From positions 40,494-104,493 of the forward strand of contig JANSYF010000005.1 of assembly GCA_024742575.1 (NCBI GenBank): a DNA stretch of 64,000 nucleotides, read 5' to 3'. Below, piece by piece: positions 49,648-58,608 of this stretch. Made by a program: the position numbers and the translations under genes. The notes below the pieces were generated by a model. The model ran no database searches, was not told where the DNA came from, and saw nothing but the letters and a program-made list of their open reading frames with translations. The stretch is from Paracoccaceae bacterium. GTDB taxonomy: Bacteria > Pseudomonadota > Alphaproteobacteria > Rhodobacterales > Rhodobacteraceae. The first letter of the stretch is position 1, and each line of letters begins with the position of its first letter.

Positions 49648-51206
49648 CGCGCGGAGCCGATGTGGTGATGCAGACCCTTGCGGCGCATGGGGTGAAAGAC
49701 ATCTTCGCGCTGTCTGGCAACCAGATCATGCCGCTATTTGATGCAAGCCTTGATGCAGGCATCCGGCTATATCACACCCGTCACGAGGCGGCGGCGGTTT
49801 ATATGGCCGAAGGTTACGCGCAGTTGTCGCACGGTTTGGGCGTTGCGCTGGTGACGGCTGGGGCTGGTTTGGGCAATGCTTTGGGGCCGCTGTTGACGGC
49901 ACGGGCGTCGGACACACCTGTGCTTTTGCTGAGCGGAGACAGCCCGGCGGGCAAGGACGGACAGGGCGCGTTTCAAGAGATGGATCAGGTTGCGTTGACC
50001 CAGTCGCTGACCAAATGGTCAGTGCGGGTGGCGCGTGCGACCGATTTGGCCGAAGTGATCGACAAAGCGGCACGTTTGGCGATGCAGGGGCGGCCCGGTC
50101 CGGTGCATGTGTCCTTGCCTGCTGACGTGGTGTTGGCGGTGACTGAGGCTCGCGCGGTGACGCCGAAAGAACCGGTCGTACCGACGAACGCCGCCTTGCG
50201 CGACTGGTTGGATGGTTCGCAGCGGCCGATGGTCGTCCTTGGTCCGTCCCTGAACAGAACCCGGCAACCGGGATTGGCGGCACGGCTAGAGCAGGCGACG
50301 GGCGCGCCGGTGGTGGTGATGGAAAGTCCGCGCGGGTTGAATGATCCGTCACTGGGCGCTGTGGCGCAGGTGTTTGCCGACGCTGACCGCGTGCTTTTGT
50401 TGGGAAAACCCTTGGATTTTACGCTGCAATTCGGTGGGGCTGCCCCCAAAGCGGGCTGGGCGGTGGTTCATGCGGATCCCGAAGAACTATCCCGTGCGCG
50501 GCGCAATTGCGTGGAACGTTTGACCCGCAGCGTTGAGGCTGATCCGGTTGATGTGGCGCGGGGATTGGCCTTTGGGTCTGCACCCAAGCGCGACAATAGC
50601 TGGCTGGAGCGGGTGCGCACGGCTTGTCTTCGGCGAAGTGATGCAGTTGCCGGGGATGCATTGAACTCCAATACCTTATGCACTGCTGTTCACGCAACGC
50701 TACAAGACTCGACCAACGCGGTGCTGGTTTGTGATGGCGGTGAGTTCGGCCAATGGGCGCAGGCTAATGTGGCGGCCCCCCGCCGGATCATCAACGGTGT
50801 GTCCGGTGCCATTGGCGGCGGTCTGTGCTATGCGATGGCGGCTCGCGCGGCGGACCCGAATGCGACGGTCGTCGCGCTTATGGGGGATGGCACAGTTGGG
50901 TTTCATCTGGCCGAGTTCGAAACCGCAGTGCGGGAAGACTTGCCCTTTGTGGCGGTGATTGGCAACGATTTGCGCTGGAATGCCGAACACCAGATCCAGA
51001 TGCGCGAGTTTGGTAGTGACCGCCTGCACGGATGTGATCTGAGCGGGGCGCGATACGACGAGGTGGTGACGGCATTGGGTGGGTTCGGGGCCCATGTGAC
51101 CGAACTGGCCGACCTACCCGACGCTTTGCACCGGGCCATTGCTTCGGGTAAGCCAGCCTGCGTCAACGTGATGATCGACGGCCTTCCTGCGCCCAAGGTG
51201 ACCTGA
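49644..51206 (+). CDS. Thiamine diphosphate-dependent enzyme (acetolactate-synthase-like)
   Basis: A 520-residue ThDP enzyme with three domains: an N-terminal Pyr domain (THGVKDIFALSGN-like start, catalytic glutamate in YHTRHEAAAVYMAEGYAQL), a middle Rossmann-like part (PMVVLGPSLNRTR), and a C-terminal PP domain (VALMGDGTVGFHLAEFETAVREDLPFVAVIGND, the GDG...N cofactor motif). It lacks the anchor for a regulatory subunit, so it may be a 2-oxoacid decarboxylase, lyase or carboligase. As last gene of the operon it could cleave the product of the fumarase-type hydratase step. Substrate unknown. Confidence 0.85.
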   Translation: MTRGADVVMQTLAAHGVKDIFALSGNQIMPLFDASLDAGIRLYHTRHEAAAVYMAEGYAQLSHGLGVALVTAGAGLGNALGPLLTARASDTPVLLLSGDSPAGKDGQGAFQEMDQVALTQSLTKWSVRVARATDLAEVIDKAARLAMQGRPGPVHVSLPADVVLAVTEARAVTPKEPVVPTNAALRDWLDGSQRPMVVLGPSLNRTRQPGLAARLEQATGAPVVVMESPRGLNDPSLGAVAQVFADADRVLLLGKPLDFTLQFGGAAPKAGWAVVHADPEELSRARRNCVERLTRSVEADPVDVARGLAFGSAPKRDNSWLERVRTACLRRSDAVAGDALNSNTLCTAVHATLQDSTNAVLVCDGGEFGQWAQANVAAPRRIINGVSGAIGGGLCYAMAARAADPNATVVALMGDGTVGFHLAEFETAVREDLPFVAVIGNDLRWNAEHQIQMREFGSDRLHGCDLSGARYDEVVTALGGFGAHVTELADLPDALHRAIASGKPACVNVMIDGLPAPKVT

Positions 51207-51207
51207 T

Positions 51208-51825
51208 CTAGATCCCGTGCACCGCCATCACGGCCAGCGTTGCTGGGCGGTGTAGCATCGCATCGTGATGCGCGGCAAGTTTGGGATAATCCGATAGGTC
51301 CACACCCGCCTTTTCCATCCAGCGCGGCATCAGGAACAGGTACGCATCGCAGAACGTGTAGCGGTCGCCCATCGCCCATGGCCCCTTGAGGTGGTGGGTT
51401 TCGATCACTTTGGCACAGTCGTGCAAGTTGCTGGCAACCTTGGCTTTCATCGCGTCTTGCGCCACAGGGTCATCGGCCCAACGGGCGCCGCGCAGGAGAT
51501 GGGCAAAGGCCACATGTGCCGTGGCACAAAGATAGGCGCACAGAGCATCGGCCTCGGCGCGTTCAAATGGCGTATCGGGCAGCATATGCGCTTGTGGATG
51601 GGTTGCCGCAATATAGGTCAGGATCGCGGGATTTTCGGTGATAACGCCGTTCGGTGTCATCAGAGTGGGAACACGAGCCTTTGGGTTGATCTCTAGAAAC
51701 GCCGGTTCCGTGTGTGCGCCCTTGGCGATTGGTACCTCGTGGACGGCATATTCCGCACCGACCTCTTCCAGCAGGATATGCGGGGCAAGGGCGGATGATC
51801 CTTTGGCGAAGTAGAGTGTCAGCAC
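51208..51825 (-). CDS. Glutathione S-transferase family protein
   Basis: A 205-residue GST: thioredoxin-fold N-terminus LTLYFAKGSSALAPHILLEEVGAEYAVHEV, LEINPKARVPTLMTPNGVITENPAILTYIA with the glutathione-binding VPTL and ES/EN-type position, and an all-helical C-terminal domain (AHVAFAHLLRGARW, FCDAYLFLMPRWM). Cytosolic. Minus strand; it ends two bases from the convergent ThDP gene. It is downstream of tauE and the lysR gene. It may be in the same regulon. Confidence 0.88.
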   Translation of the reverse strand: MLTLYFAKGSSALAPHILLEEVGAEYAVHEVPIAKGAHTEPAFLEINPKARVPTLMTPNGVITENPAILTYIAATHPQAHMLPDTPFERAEADALCAYLCATAHVAFAHLLRGARWADDPVAQDAMKAKVASNLHDCAKVIETHHLKGPWAMGDRYTFCDAYLFLMPRWMEKAGVDLSDYPKLAAHHDAMLHRPATLAVMAVHGI

Positions 51826-51853
51826 GTTTGGTCCTCCGGGTCAGGTGAAATGG

Positions 51854-52597
51854 TTAGGTAAGCGCGCGGATCAGAATACCCAGCCCCAGCAGTAGGGACA
51901 GACCAATCAGCAGACGTCTAAAGATGTTGTCCGAAATGCGCCTGAAAACCGCAATGCCGATTTGTGCCGCCAAAAGTGATGTGGGCAGGGCAATCAGAAA
52001 TGCGGTCACCGTGGGCGTGTCATATGCGCCGCGCCACCACAACATGACCGTTGTGGTGAACAGCACGCTCACGTTGAAGGGTTGCAACACGGCGCGGGTT
52101 TCGGCTTTGGGCCAGGGTCGCATCGAACACCAAATGACGGGCAGCGCGCCCGAAAGCGACGCCATACCGCCCAGCACGCCGCCGCTAAGCCCGATCAGTG
52201 AATCGAGCACGGGTGTGCGACGTTCGAACTTGGGCAAGTTGGCGCGGAAACTAAAGAAGCCGCCGTAAACCAACAAAAGGACGCCGATAATCAGTTTCAG
52301 CGTATCCGCATCAATGAAGCTAAGCATCGAGATGCCAACGGGCACACCCAACAGGCCTGGAATGATGAAGCGCATCAATCTTGGTACGTTGCGGGTCAGT
52401 GCCTCGCGCACCACCCACAGACCTTGCAAGCCCGTGACCACAGACATGAGCGAGACGATGGCCACTGCACTTACTGGGTCAAGCGCAACAAGGAAAAACC
52501 CAAGCGCAAAGAGTGCCGTCCCGGTGCCCGCCAATCCATTGACAAAACCGCCTGCAAACGCGCCAAGGGTAATGAACAGGATAGCTGTGCCGGTCAT
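51854..52597 (-). CDS. TauE/SafE-family membrane protein
   Basis: A 247-residue, eight-helix transporter of the TauE/SafE type, a family linked to export of sulfite or sulfonates and other organic anions. Signatures are FAGGFVNGLAGTGTALFALGFFL, GLLGVPVGISMLSF and GLSGGVLGGMASLSGALPVIW in the second repeat. It overlaps the lysR gene by four bases and is followed by the GST gene. Nearness to a sulfite-oxidase-family gene is suggestive but these genes are on opposite strands. Confidence 0.87.
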   Translation of the reverse strand: MTGTAILFITLGAFAGGFVNGLAGTGTALFALGFFLVALDPVSAVAIVSLMSVVTGLQGLWVVREALTRNVPRLMRFIIPGLLGVPVGISMLSFIDADTLKLIIGVLLLVYGGFFSFRANLPKFERRTPVLDSLIGLSGGVLGGMASLSGALPVIWCSMRPWPKAETRAVLQPFNVSVLFTTTVMLWWRGAYDTPTVTAFLIALPTSLLAAQIGIAVFRRISDNIFRRLLIGLSLLLGLGILIRALT

Positions 52598-53499
52598 CTT
52601 GCGTCCGTCACGTCTTTGCTCGGGGCATGAACCTCAACCGCCCGCAAGAGAGCCGCATGAATCTCTTCGATCACCCGCAGTTTTGGGTGTTCTTTTCGGT
52701 ATGCCAGACCAAGGATGCGCGAAGGGGCATTCGGACCCAACGGTAAGTGATTGAGCGGAATGGCATAGGCGCTTTTTACGCACGGGCTTGGTACGATCGA
52801 AACGCCAAGGTTCGCGTGCACCATGCTAGAAATCGCTTCAAGGTTCTCTAACTCCATCGCTTCGCTGACGCGGATACCGTTTTCCTGTAGCCATGTTTCG
52901 ATTAGCGTACCCACGACCGCATCGCGGTTGAAGCGGATAAAGGGTTGTGTTTCCAATATCTTGGCCGGGTCGGTTTCGGTGACTTCTGATCCCGTGATCA
53001 GGTGAAGCGGTTCCTTAGCGATTTCCAGGAAGACAAGGCCCAATGGCATCAGAACTGGCTTGGTGACAATCGCGACATCGTAATGTCCGCGATCCAGCCC
53101 CGATAACAAGGCGGCGGTCAGCGCAGGTGTAATGCGCACCCTAAGGTCAGGGAATTGCGCGCGCAGGATCGACATCGACAGCGGGGCAAGGCCAATGAGC
53201 GTGGTCGGAACCGCGCCTAGAATCACCTCACCGGTCAACCCGTCATCGCCCAGCACAGACGGAACAAGATTGTCGTATTCCATGACCAGCTTGCGGGCCC
53301 GCGCGACCACGGCACGTCCCAATGGGGTGAGTTCTGGCGTGCGGTGGCTGCGGTCGAACAGTGGAATTCCAAGATCGATTTCCAACGTGCGCATTTGTTG
53401 GCTGACAGCCGCATGGGTGATGAACACCGCATCCGCCGCCGCACTGAACGTCTTATGGTCGGCGACCGCGACCAGTGTTTTGAGCAATCTGATGGACAT
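52594..53499 (-). CDS. LysR-family transcriptional regulator
   Basis: A 301-residue LysR protein: N-terminal winged helix (LLKTLVAVADHKTFSAAADAVFITHAAVSQQMRTLEIDLGIPLFDRSHRTPELTPLGRAVV) and the two-lobed effector domain (LGAVPTTLIGLAPL, YDVAIVTKP, EPLHLITG). It is divergent from tctCBA, with a T-N11-A dyad in the 126-base gap, and is the first gene of its own operon with tauE and probably the GST gene. It probably activates the transporter genes in response to the substrate. Confidence 0.93.
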   Translation of the reverse strand: MSIRLLKTLVAVADHKTFSAAADAVFITHAAVSQQMRTLEIDLGIPLFDRSHRTPELTPLGRAVVARARKLVMEYDNLVPSVLGDDGLTGEVILGAVPTTLIGLAPLSMSILRAQFPDLRVRITPALTAALLSGLDRGHYDVAIVTKPVLMPLGLVFLEIAKEPLHLITGSEVTETDPAKILETQPFIRFNRDAVVGTLIETWLQENGIRVSEAMELENLEAISSMVHANLGVSIVPSPCVKSAYAIPLNHLPLGPNAPSRILGLAYRKEHPKLRVIEEIHAALLRAVEVHAPSKDVTDAR

Positions 53500-53522
53500 T
53501 TGGGCGTTAGTGTTCGTTTTGC

Positions 53523-53581
53523 TTACAGAACTTGTAATTTTTTATTTCTTCGTCAAAGCTCTACTTAAGGTTAACGTAAGT
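53523..53581. promoter_or_regulatory. LysR-type binding sites in the lysR-tctC gap
   Basis: TTACA (53523-53527), GAACT, TGTAA (53533-53537) form an inverted repeat that contains the T-N11-A core typical of LysR boxes. A second dyad, ACTTA (53563-53567) and TAAGT (53577-53581), lies 26 bases on. Two such sites between divergent lysR and tctC fit the recognition and activation site pair of this family. Confidence 0.6.
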
Positions 53582-53625
53582 CAAGAGCCCACAGCAGGGC
53601 CGAATTATCAACTTGGGAGGACACT

Positions 53626-54603
53626 ATGAAACTACGGACACTTGGTTCTGTGTTAGCACTTGGGGTGGGCCTGACGGCGGGCGCTGCAATGGCTGAATAC
53701 CCGGAACGCCCGATCAACATGATCATCCCTTATGGCGCTGGTGGTGCGACAGACATCTCTGCGCGGACGATCGCGGAGCCGCTGGGTGAAGCGGTTGGTA
53801 AAGCGCTTGTCATGGCAAACGTCACTGGCGCGGGCGGTGCGACCGGATCGGTCGCGGTACAGAACGCAAAGGCAGACGGCTACACAATGCTGTTTGCGCG
53901 CGTTGGATCGCATTCGGTGAACCCGGCGATGAAAGCCACGTTGCCTTATACGCTGGACGACTTCCGTTTCGTGACAGTGTACGAAATCAACCCTGTCGCG
54001 TGTGCGGTTCGCCCGGACAGCGGCATCAATTCAATGGATGATCTTGTTGCCAAGGTGAATAAGGGTGGTGTCAGCTACAGTTCCTCTGGCGTCGGTTCAT
54101 TGCTGCACCTCGCAGGCGCGATGGTGCTCAAAGAGTTCGGCGTCGAAGACCCGCTTGGGTCTGCCACTCATATCCCGCAGCAGGGTGGCGGCGCGGCAGC
54201 GACGGCTGTTCTGAATGGTACTGCAACCTTCATCTGCACAAACTCGTCGGCGCTGGCGAGTTTTGTGGCCAACGAGCAGCTTAAGCCGCTGATGGTCACA
54301 ACCGCAGAACCAGTTGTCGGGTTCGACGCACCTACGGCGAACGACCTTGGCAAACCGAACCTCAACCAGCTTGTGGGATGGACCGGAATTGCAGGTCCAG
54401 ATGACTTGCCGGACGATGTCGCGGCCAAGTGGGGCGAATGGATGGCTGCGGCCACAGCCGATGAAACCTTCCGTACGTCAATGGAAGAGCGTGGGTCTGT
54501 GATCGAACTGATGGATCCGGCTGAAGCGAACGCATTCATTCTAGAGCAATACAACACGTTCAAGGCTTTGGTGGATGAATTGGGTATGCGGATCGAGGGA
54601 TAA
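53626..54603 (+). CDS. tctC: TctC-type periplasmic binding protein
   Basis: A 325-residue solute receptor of the tripartite tricarboxylate transporter. MKLRTLGSVLALGVGLTAGAAMA is the signal peptide (cleavage after AMA). The mature protein begins EYPERPINMIIPYGAGGATDISARTIAEPLGEA, the classic TctC start, with SSSGVGSLLHLAGAM, HIPQQGGGAAATAVLNG and LVGWTGIAGPDDLPDDV later. GGGAGGACACT gives a strong ribosome binding site. It should bind a carboxylated acid and hand it to TctA/TctB. Confidence 0.95.
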   Translation: MKLRTLGSVLALGVGLTAGAAMAEYPERPINMIIPYGAGGATDISARTIAEPLGEAVGKALVMANVTGAGGATGSVAVQNAKADGYTMLFARVGSHSVNPAMKATLPYTLDDFRFVTVYEINPVACAVRPDSGINSMDDLVAKVNKGGVSYSSSGVGSLLHLAGAMVLKEFGVEDPLGSATHIPQQGGGAAATAVLNGTATFICTNSSALASFVANEQLKPLMVTTAEPVVGFDAPTANDLGKPNLNQLVGWTGIAGPDDLPDDVAAKWGEWMAAATADETFRTSMEERGSVIELMDPAEANAFILEQYNTFKALVDELGMRIEG

Positions 54604-54682
54604 TCCTGATCACTTGACCCAAGACGAACCCGCGCCGGGGCCAATTGGCCTCGGCGTTTCCACCTGCGGAGCTTCTCTCATC

Positions 54683-55180
54683 ATGTCCGAAAAATCCTTG
54701 CATCTGCGACTTGGGATTTTCACCTGTCTTGTCGCGCTCTTCCTGATCTTCGTCGCCATACCCAATTTTGTGTTCTCGCCGTCGAATGTGGGAAACATTA
54801 TTCTGTCGCCGCTGTTCTGGCCTTATGTGCTTGCGGGTTTGACTGGCATCGTCGGTTTGGGGTTGTTGGCGAATGGGGTCACGTCGTCCAACGACGCGCT
54901 CTACGAGGATGAAGAAAGCGTCCATCCCGAAGGTTCTGCCCCGTGGATGCGCCTGGCGGCACTGGCGTGTATCATGGTTCTGGTCATGTTTGGATTGCCC
55001 CGCCTGGGTATGGTTTGGACAGCGATGCTGGCTTTTGCTGCGTGTGCATTTCTGTTCCGCACGCGCCATCCCATTGCGGCAGTTGTTTGTGCGGTGATTG
55101 TACCGCTGCTGCTCTATGCATTTTTTGCGCATGTCGCCGGTGTGGCGATCCCGCAGGGTAATTTCGTGAGGTTGCCATGA
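54683..55180 (+). CDS. tctB: TctB-type small transporter subunit
   Basis: A 165-residue protein with four membrane helices (LGIFTCLVALFLIFVAIPNFVF, ILSPLFWPYVLAGLTGIVGLGLLANG, LAALACIMVLVMFGLPRLGMVWTAMLAFAACAFLF, VVCAVIVPLLLYAFFAHVAGV). The tail IPQGNFVRLP is typical of TctB. I use ATG 54683, preceded by GGAG; the longer frame reads into the 79-base spacer. The stop overlaps the tctA start by four bases. Confidence 0.88.
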   Translation: MSEKSLHLRLGIFTCLVALFLIFVAIPNFVFSPSNVGNIILSPLFWPYVLAGLTGIVGLGLLANGVTSSNDALYEDEESVHPEGSAPWMRLAALACIMVLVMFGLPRLGMVWTAMLAFAACAFLFRTRHPIAAVVCAVIVPLLLYAFFAHVAGVAIPQGNFVRLP

Positions 55181-56667
55181 GTTTGTTGGACAGCCTTGCC
55201 GCCGGCCTAGCCTTGGTCGGCAATTTCGAAGCGTTCCTTATGTTGTTCGTTGGCCTTGTGGTTGGTGTGGTGGCCGGGGCCATTCCGGGGCTATCAGCCA
55301 CGATGGCGGTGGCACTAACGCTGCCCTTCACGTTCTCGATGACGCCGATCAATGCGATCCTGCTGCTTTTGGGCGTCTACAAGGGCGGTATCTTTGGTGG
55401 ATCCATACCAGCTATCCTGATCAAGACGCCGGGCACGCCCGCGTCCTCAGCGACCATTCTTGACGGTCACCCGATGGCCGAACGGGGCGAGGCGGGCAGG
55501 GCGCTGGGTATGGCGCTTTATGCCTCTTGTACGGCGGACGCGGTGTCGAACCTCGCATTGATCCTGTTTGCTGGGTGGTTGGCCTCTTTCGCGCTGAACT
55601 TCGGCCCGCCTGAATTTTTCGCGCTGATCCTGTTTTCGCTCACCATCATTGCGGGCGTGTCAGGCGAAAGCTTGATGCGCGGGGCGCTTTCGGCTTTGGC
55701 GGGATTGCTGCTTGCCACAGTTGGACTCGACCTAGTGTATGGCACCAACCGTTTTACCTTTGGTGACCCGAACATGATGGGTGGTCTGAACTTCATCGCG
55801 GTACTGATTGGCCTATTTGCCATTCCAGAGATCATTTCGATGGCGTGGAACCCTGTGGCGCATCTTGGCCGCACACGGGCGCTGGGCAAGTCTCGATGCA
55901 GTTGGGCGGACTATGTCGGCAGTTTCAAAAGCATTATTCGGGGAAGCATGATCGGTGTCTTTCTTGGATCGATCCCCGGGATCGGGGCCGCGCCGTCGGC
56001 CTTTCTCAGTTATTCCGAAGCGCGTCGCACGTCCAAGAACAAGGACAATTTCGGCAAGGGCGAAATCGAAGGCGTTGCAGCGTCAGAGGCGGGCAACAAT
56101 GGGGTGGCAGGTGCGACCCTGATCCCACTGTTGGCGCTTGGCGTGCCGGGCGACGTAATCACCGCGATCATCATTGGTGCATTCATGGTGCATGGGCTTC
56201 AGCCGGGGCCGATGATGTTCATTCTGAATGTCGACATCATCTATGGCCTGTTCATCGGGCTGATCGTCAGTTCCGTGTTTCTATTGGTTGTCGGGTCTGT
56301 TGCGATCCGGGGGTTCCGCTTTGTCGCGGACGTGCCCAAGCGCATCCTGATGCCAGCGGTTCTGGTGCTGTGCATCTACGGCGTGTTTGCGGTGAACAAC
56401 AACATTTTCGACGTGGGTGTGATGTTCGTCATGGGCTGGGTCGGCTATGTCATGATGCGCAACCGCATCCCGGCGGCGCCGTTCCTGATCGCGTTTATCC
56501 TTGGTCCGCTGCTTGAGGATAATTTTCGACAGTCGATGCTGATGTCGGGCAGTGATCCAATCATCCTGTTCCGAGGGCCGATCACGTGGTTCTTCTGGTT
56601 CCTGACTTTCGTGACGGTGTTCGCCATCACCCGCAGCACTCTGCGCAAAAAGGTGCCGCTTAGTTGA
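55177..56667 (+). CDS. tctA: TctA-type large transporter subunit
   Basis: A 496-residue, roughly 12-helix permease: VGVVAGAIPGLSATMAVALTLPFTF (the conserved G-x-x-P-G-L motif) and KGGIFGGSIPAILIKTPGTPAS in the first half, GVFLGSIPGIGAAPSAFLSYSEARR and GNNGVAGATLIPLLALGVPGD in the second, reflecting the internal duplication. It moves the substrate using a cation gradient. The final 8 bases overlap the convergent exonuclease gene. Confidence 0.94.
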   Translation: MSLLDSLAAGLALVGNFEAFLMLFVGLVVGVVAGAIPGLSATMAVALTLPFTFSMTPINAILLLLGVYKGGIFGGSIPAILIKTPGTPASSATILDGHPMAERGEAGRALGMALYASCTADAVSNLALILFAGWLASFALNFGPPEFFALILFSLTIIAGVSGESLMRGALSALAGLLLATVGLDLVYGTNRFTFGDPNMMGGLNFIAVLIGLFAIPEIISMAWNPVAHLGRTRALGKSRCSWADYVGSFKSIIRGSMIGVFLGSIPGIGAAPSAFLSYSEARRTSKNKDNFGKGEIEGVAASEAGNNGVAGATLIPLLALGVPGDVITAIIIGAFMVHGLQPGPMMFILNVDIIYGLFIGLIVSSVFLLVVGSVAIRGFRFVADVPKRILMPAVLVLCIYGVFAVNNNIFDVGVMFVMGWVGYVMMRNRIPAAPFLIAFILGPLLEDNFRQSMLMSGSDPIILFRGPITWFFWFLTFVTVFAITRSTLRKKVPLS

Positions 56668-58078
56668 GATCTTCAAGAAGGCGGCCATGGCGGCGTGTCT
56701 CTTCGATCACCTGACCGAAGGTGGTCAACCCGCGCGCTTCTAGCATCGGGAGCATCTTGACCAACACCTCTGCTGTCGCGCGTGCATCGCCAAGCGCGGT
56801 GTGACGCAATTCGATTGGTATGGTGACGCTCAGACGGTCGCACAGTGCGTCTAGTGTATGGCGCTCGCTGGCACCGAATAGCACAGCTGATAACAGAACT
56901 GTGTCGAGGATCGGATGATCCCATGTGACCCCGGTTTCTTTTGCTTGTCGGTGAAGGAACGCCATGTCGAAGGGTGCGTTATGTGCCACGACTACAGCGT
57001 CGCGGGAAAAGTCGTGGAACCGCTTGGCGACAGTCAGGATATTTGGCTGCCCGCGCACCATTGCGTCGGTGACCTTGTGTACCTTGGTCGAGGCGGGCGG
57101 GATCGGACGCCCTGGATCGACCAATTGGTTGATCTGCTCGCCGTCAATGATCCGCCCGTTCAGAACACGCACCGCGCCCAATTGCACTACGTCGTCTTTA
57201 TGCGGCAACAAGCCCGTGGTTTCGGTGTCGAATACAGAAAAGCACAAGCTGCGAAGCGGACGGTCATAGATGTCCATTTCGGCAGCACCGCGGCGCTGCT
57301 CTAACAGATCGAAATCGTAGACCAATGGGCGGGATGCATCCGGCGCGATGTTAAGGGTCTGACTGTCGATCACCATCAGGTAGCCACCGCCCTCCATCGG
57401 TTTCAATTTGGTTTCAAAGCGTTGGGTGCTGTCCTGTGACTGTGCGGTGAACTGCACATCCATACCGGTGCGGCCAAGTTTTCCAACTGCCGCCCCAAGG
57501 CCACTTGGATCAAAATATTCCGTAATCTGGGCGTTTAGGCGCGGTACGCCCAACTGTGCCAAAACCTCGGCGGCTTGTCCGTCATATAACACAATCTGAC
57601 CGCTTGGCCCCACCAAGATCGTTGCCACGGGGATCTCGGTCAGAAGTGCGGTCAGACGGGCCTTTTCGGCGCTGAGTCGGGCGGTTTCAGAGGCAATGGC
57701 CTGCGCCGTGGTCAGCGCGGAGTCGTTGAGTTGTTGCGCCACGGCCGATGCTGCTGGCGCGAGGTCACCAAGATAGCGCGCGGCGGTCATGTCTAATGCG
57801 CCATCCACACCGGCATGGGCGCGGGTGCGCATTTGCGCTGCCAACCGTTCGATGGGCTTGGCGACGTTTTCGTCGAACAACAGCCAAATCGTCACGGTCA
57901 AGCCAAGGATCAGGAACGCGGCAAGGATCGCCGCGAAGGTAAAGCCGTTTGCTGCCGTCGTCTCGATTGCGCGGCCATAGCCGAACCACAAGGCCACCGC
58001 GACCGAGGCCAGACCACCCAACCCCAACAGGCAGAAGAAAAGAAAGATGCGCAGCCGCAAGCTTAGGTTCGACAACAT
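56660..58078 (-). CDS. Membrane-anchored DEDDh exonuclease with HAMP/PAS-like sensor part
   Basis: A 472-residue protein. Residues 10-33 and 46-68 are membrane helices with almost no periplasmic loop, followed by a HAMP-like linker and helix (to about 145) and a PAS-like segment (about 145-255, IPVATILVGPSGQIVLYDGQAAEVL). The C-terminal domain is a DnaQ-type 3'-5' exonuclease: FDTETTGLLPH (D284, E286), VAHNAPFDMAFL (D371) and HTALGDARATAEVLVKML (H426, D431). I choose ATG 58076-58078. It closes the acetate operon cluster. Whether it cuts DNA, RNA or a nucleotide signal is not known. Confidence 0.88.
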   Translation of the reverse strand: MLSNLSLRLRIFLFFCLLGLGGLASVAVALWFGYGRAIETTAANGFTFAAILAAFLILGLTVTIWLLFDENVAKPIERLAAQMRTRAHAGVDGALDMTAARYLGDLAPAASAVAQQLNDSALTTAQAIASETARLSAEKARLTALLTEIPVATILVGPSGQIVLYDGQAAEVLAQLGVPRLNAQITEYFDPSGLGAAVGKLGRTGMDVQFTAQSQDSTQRFETKLKPMEGGGYLMVIDSQTLNIAPDASRPLVYDFDLLEQRRGAAEMDIYDRPLRSLCFSVFDTETTGLLPHKDDVVQLGAVRVLNGRIIDGEQINQLVDPGRPIPPASTKVHKVTDAMVRGQPNILTVAKRFHDFSRDAVVVAHNAPFDMAFLHRQAKETGVTWDHPILDTVLLSAVLFGASERHTLDALCDRLSVTIPIELRHTALGDARATAEVLVKMLPMLEARGLTTFGQVIEETRRHGRLLEDLN

Positions 58079-58082
58079 GGTG

Positions 58083-58583
58083 TTACCCCCTGTCACAGAC
58101 GCCGCTGACGATGGGGTCGTCCGGCATCGTGTCGCGCCACATCGGGTCTCCGCCATCGCCAAAAGCCGGGTCTGCGCGCTGACCCGTGTCACAATTCACC
58201 ATAAGTTCCACAGACTGCACCGTGCCCCACCGCCGGAAGAAATAGATGTCGGCCATGAACAGCGACGCGTTCTCGGTATTTGCTCGGACATTGCCTGTGT
58301 CCAAAGCGATAAAACGGTCGGTGTAGGGCGCAAGATAAGTCCAGGGTCGGTAGAAAGCGGTGCTTTCAACGGTCTGCACCACTTCCAAGCCATCAGGCAG
58401 AGCATTAGACGTGCGTGTGAACCAGCTGTATTCGCTGCTTATGGTGGTGCCCAGCATCGCGGCCCCGGCGGCTACCGGCACCAGCCATTTTGGCACCCGC
58501 CCCCCAGCCGCGCGGGCGATCAGCATCATCACACCTGCTCCGGCAATACCGGCCACGATCACGGCGATCAGTTCCAGAAACAT
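58083..58583 (-). CDS. Hypothetical membrane protein of the acetate locus
   Basis: A 166-residue protein with two N-terminal helices (MFLELIAVIVAGIAGAGVMMLIA, WLVPVAAGAAMLGTTIS), then a soluble, probably periplasmic part ending in two cysteines (VNCDTGQRADPAFG, SGVCDRG). I choose the ATG at 58581-58583. I do not recognise a family. It sits between the DUF294 gene and the exonuclease gene with gaps of 25 and 4 bases, so it is probably part of that operon. Confidence 0.65.
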   Translation of the reverse strand: MFLELIAVIVAGIAGAGVMMLIARAAGGRVPKWLVPVAAGAAMLGTTISSEYSWFTRTSNALPDGLEVVQTVESTAFYRPWTYLAPYTDRFIALDTGNVRANTENASLFMADIYFFRRWGTVQSVELMVNCDTGQRADPAFGDGGDPMWRDTMPDDPIVSGVCDRG

Positions 58584-58608
58584 CAATCGTCCTCCCAACC
58601 GATGCGCG

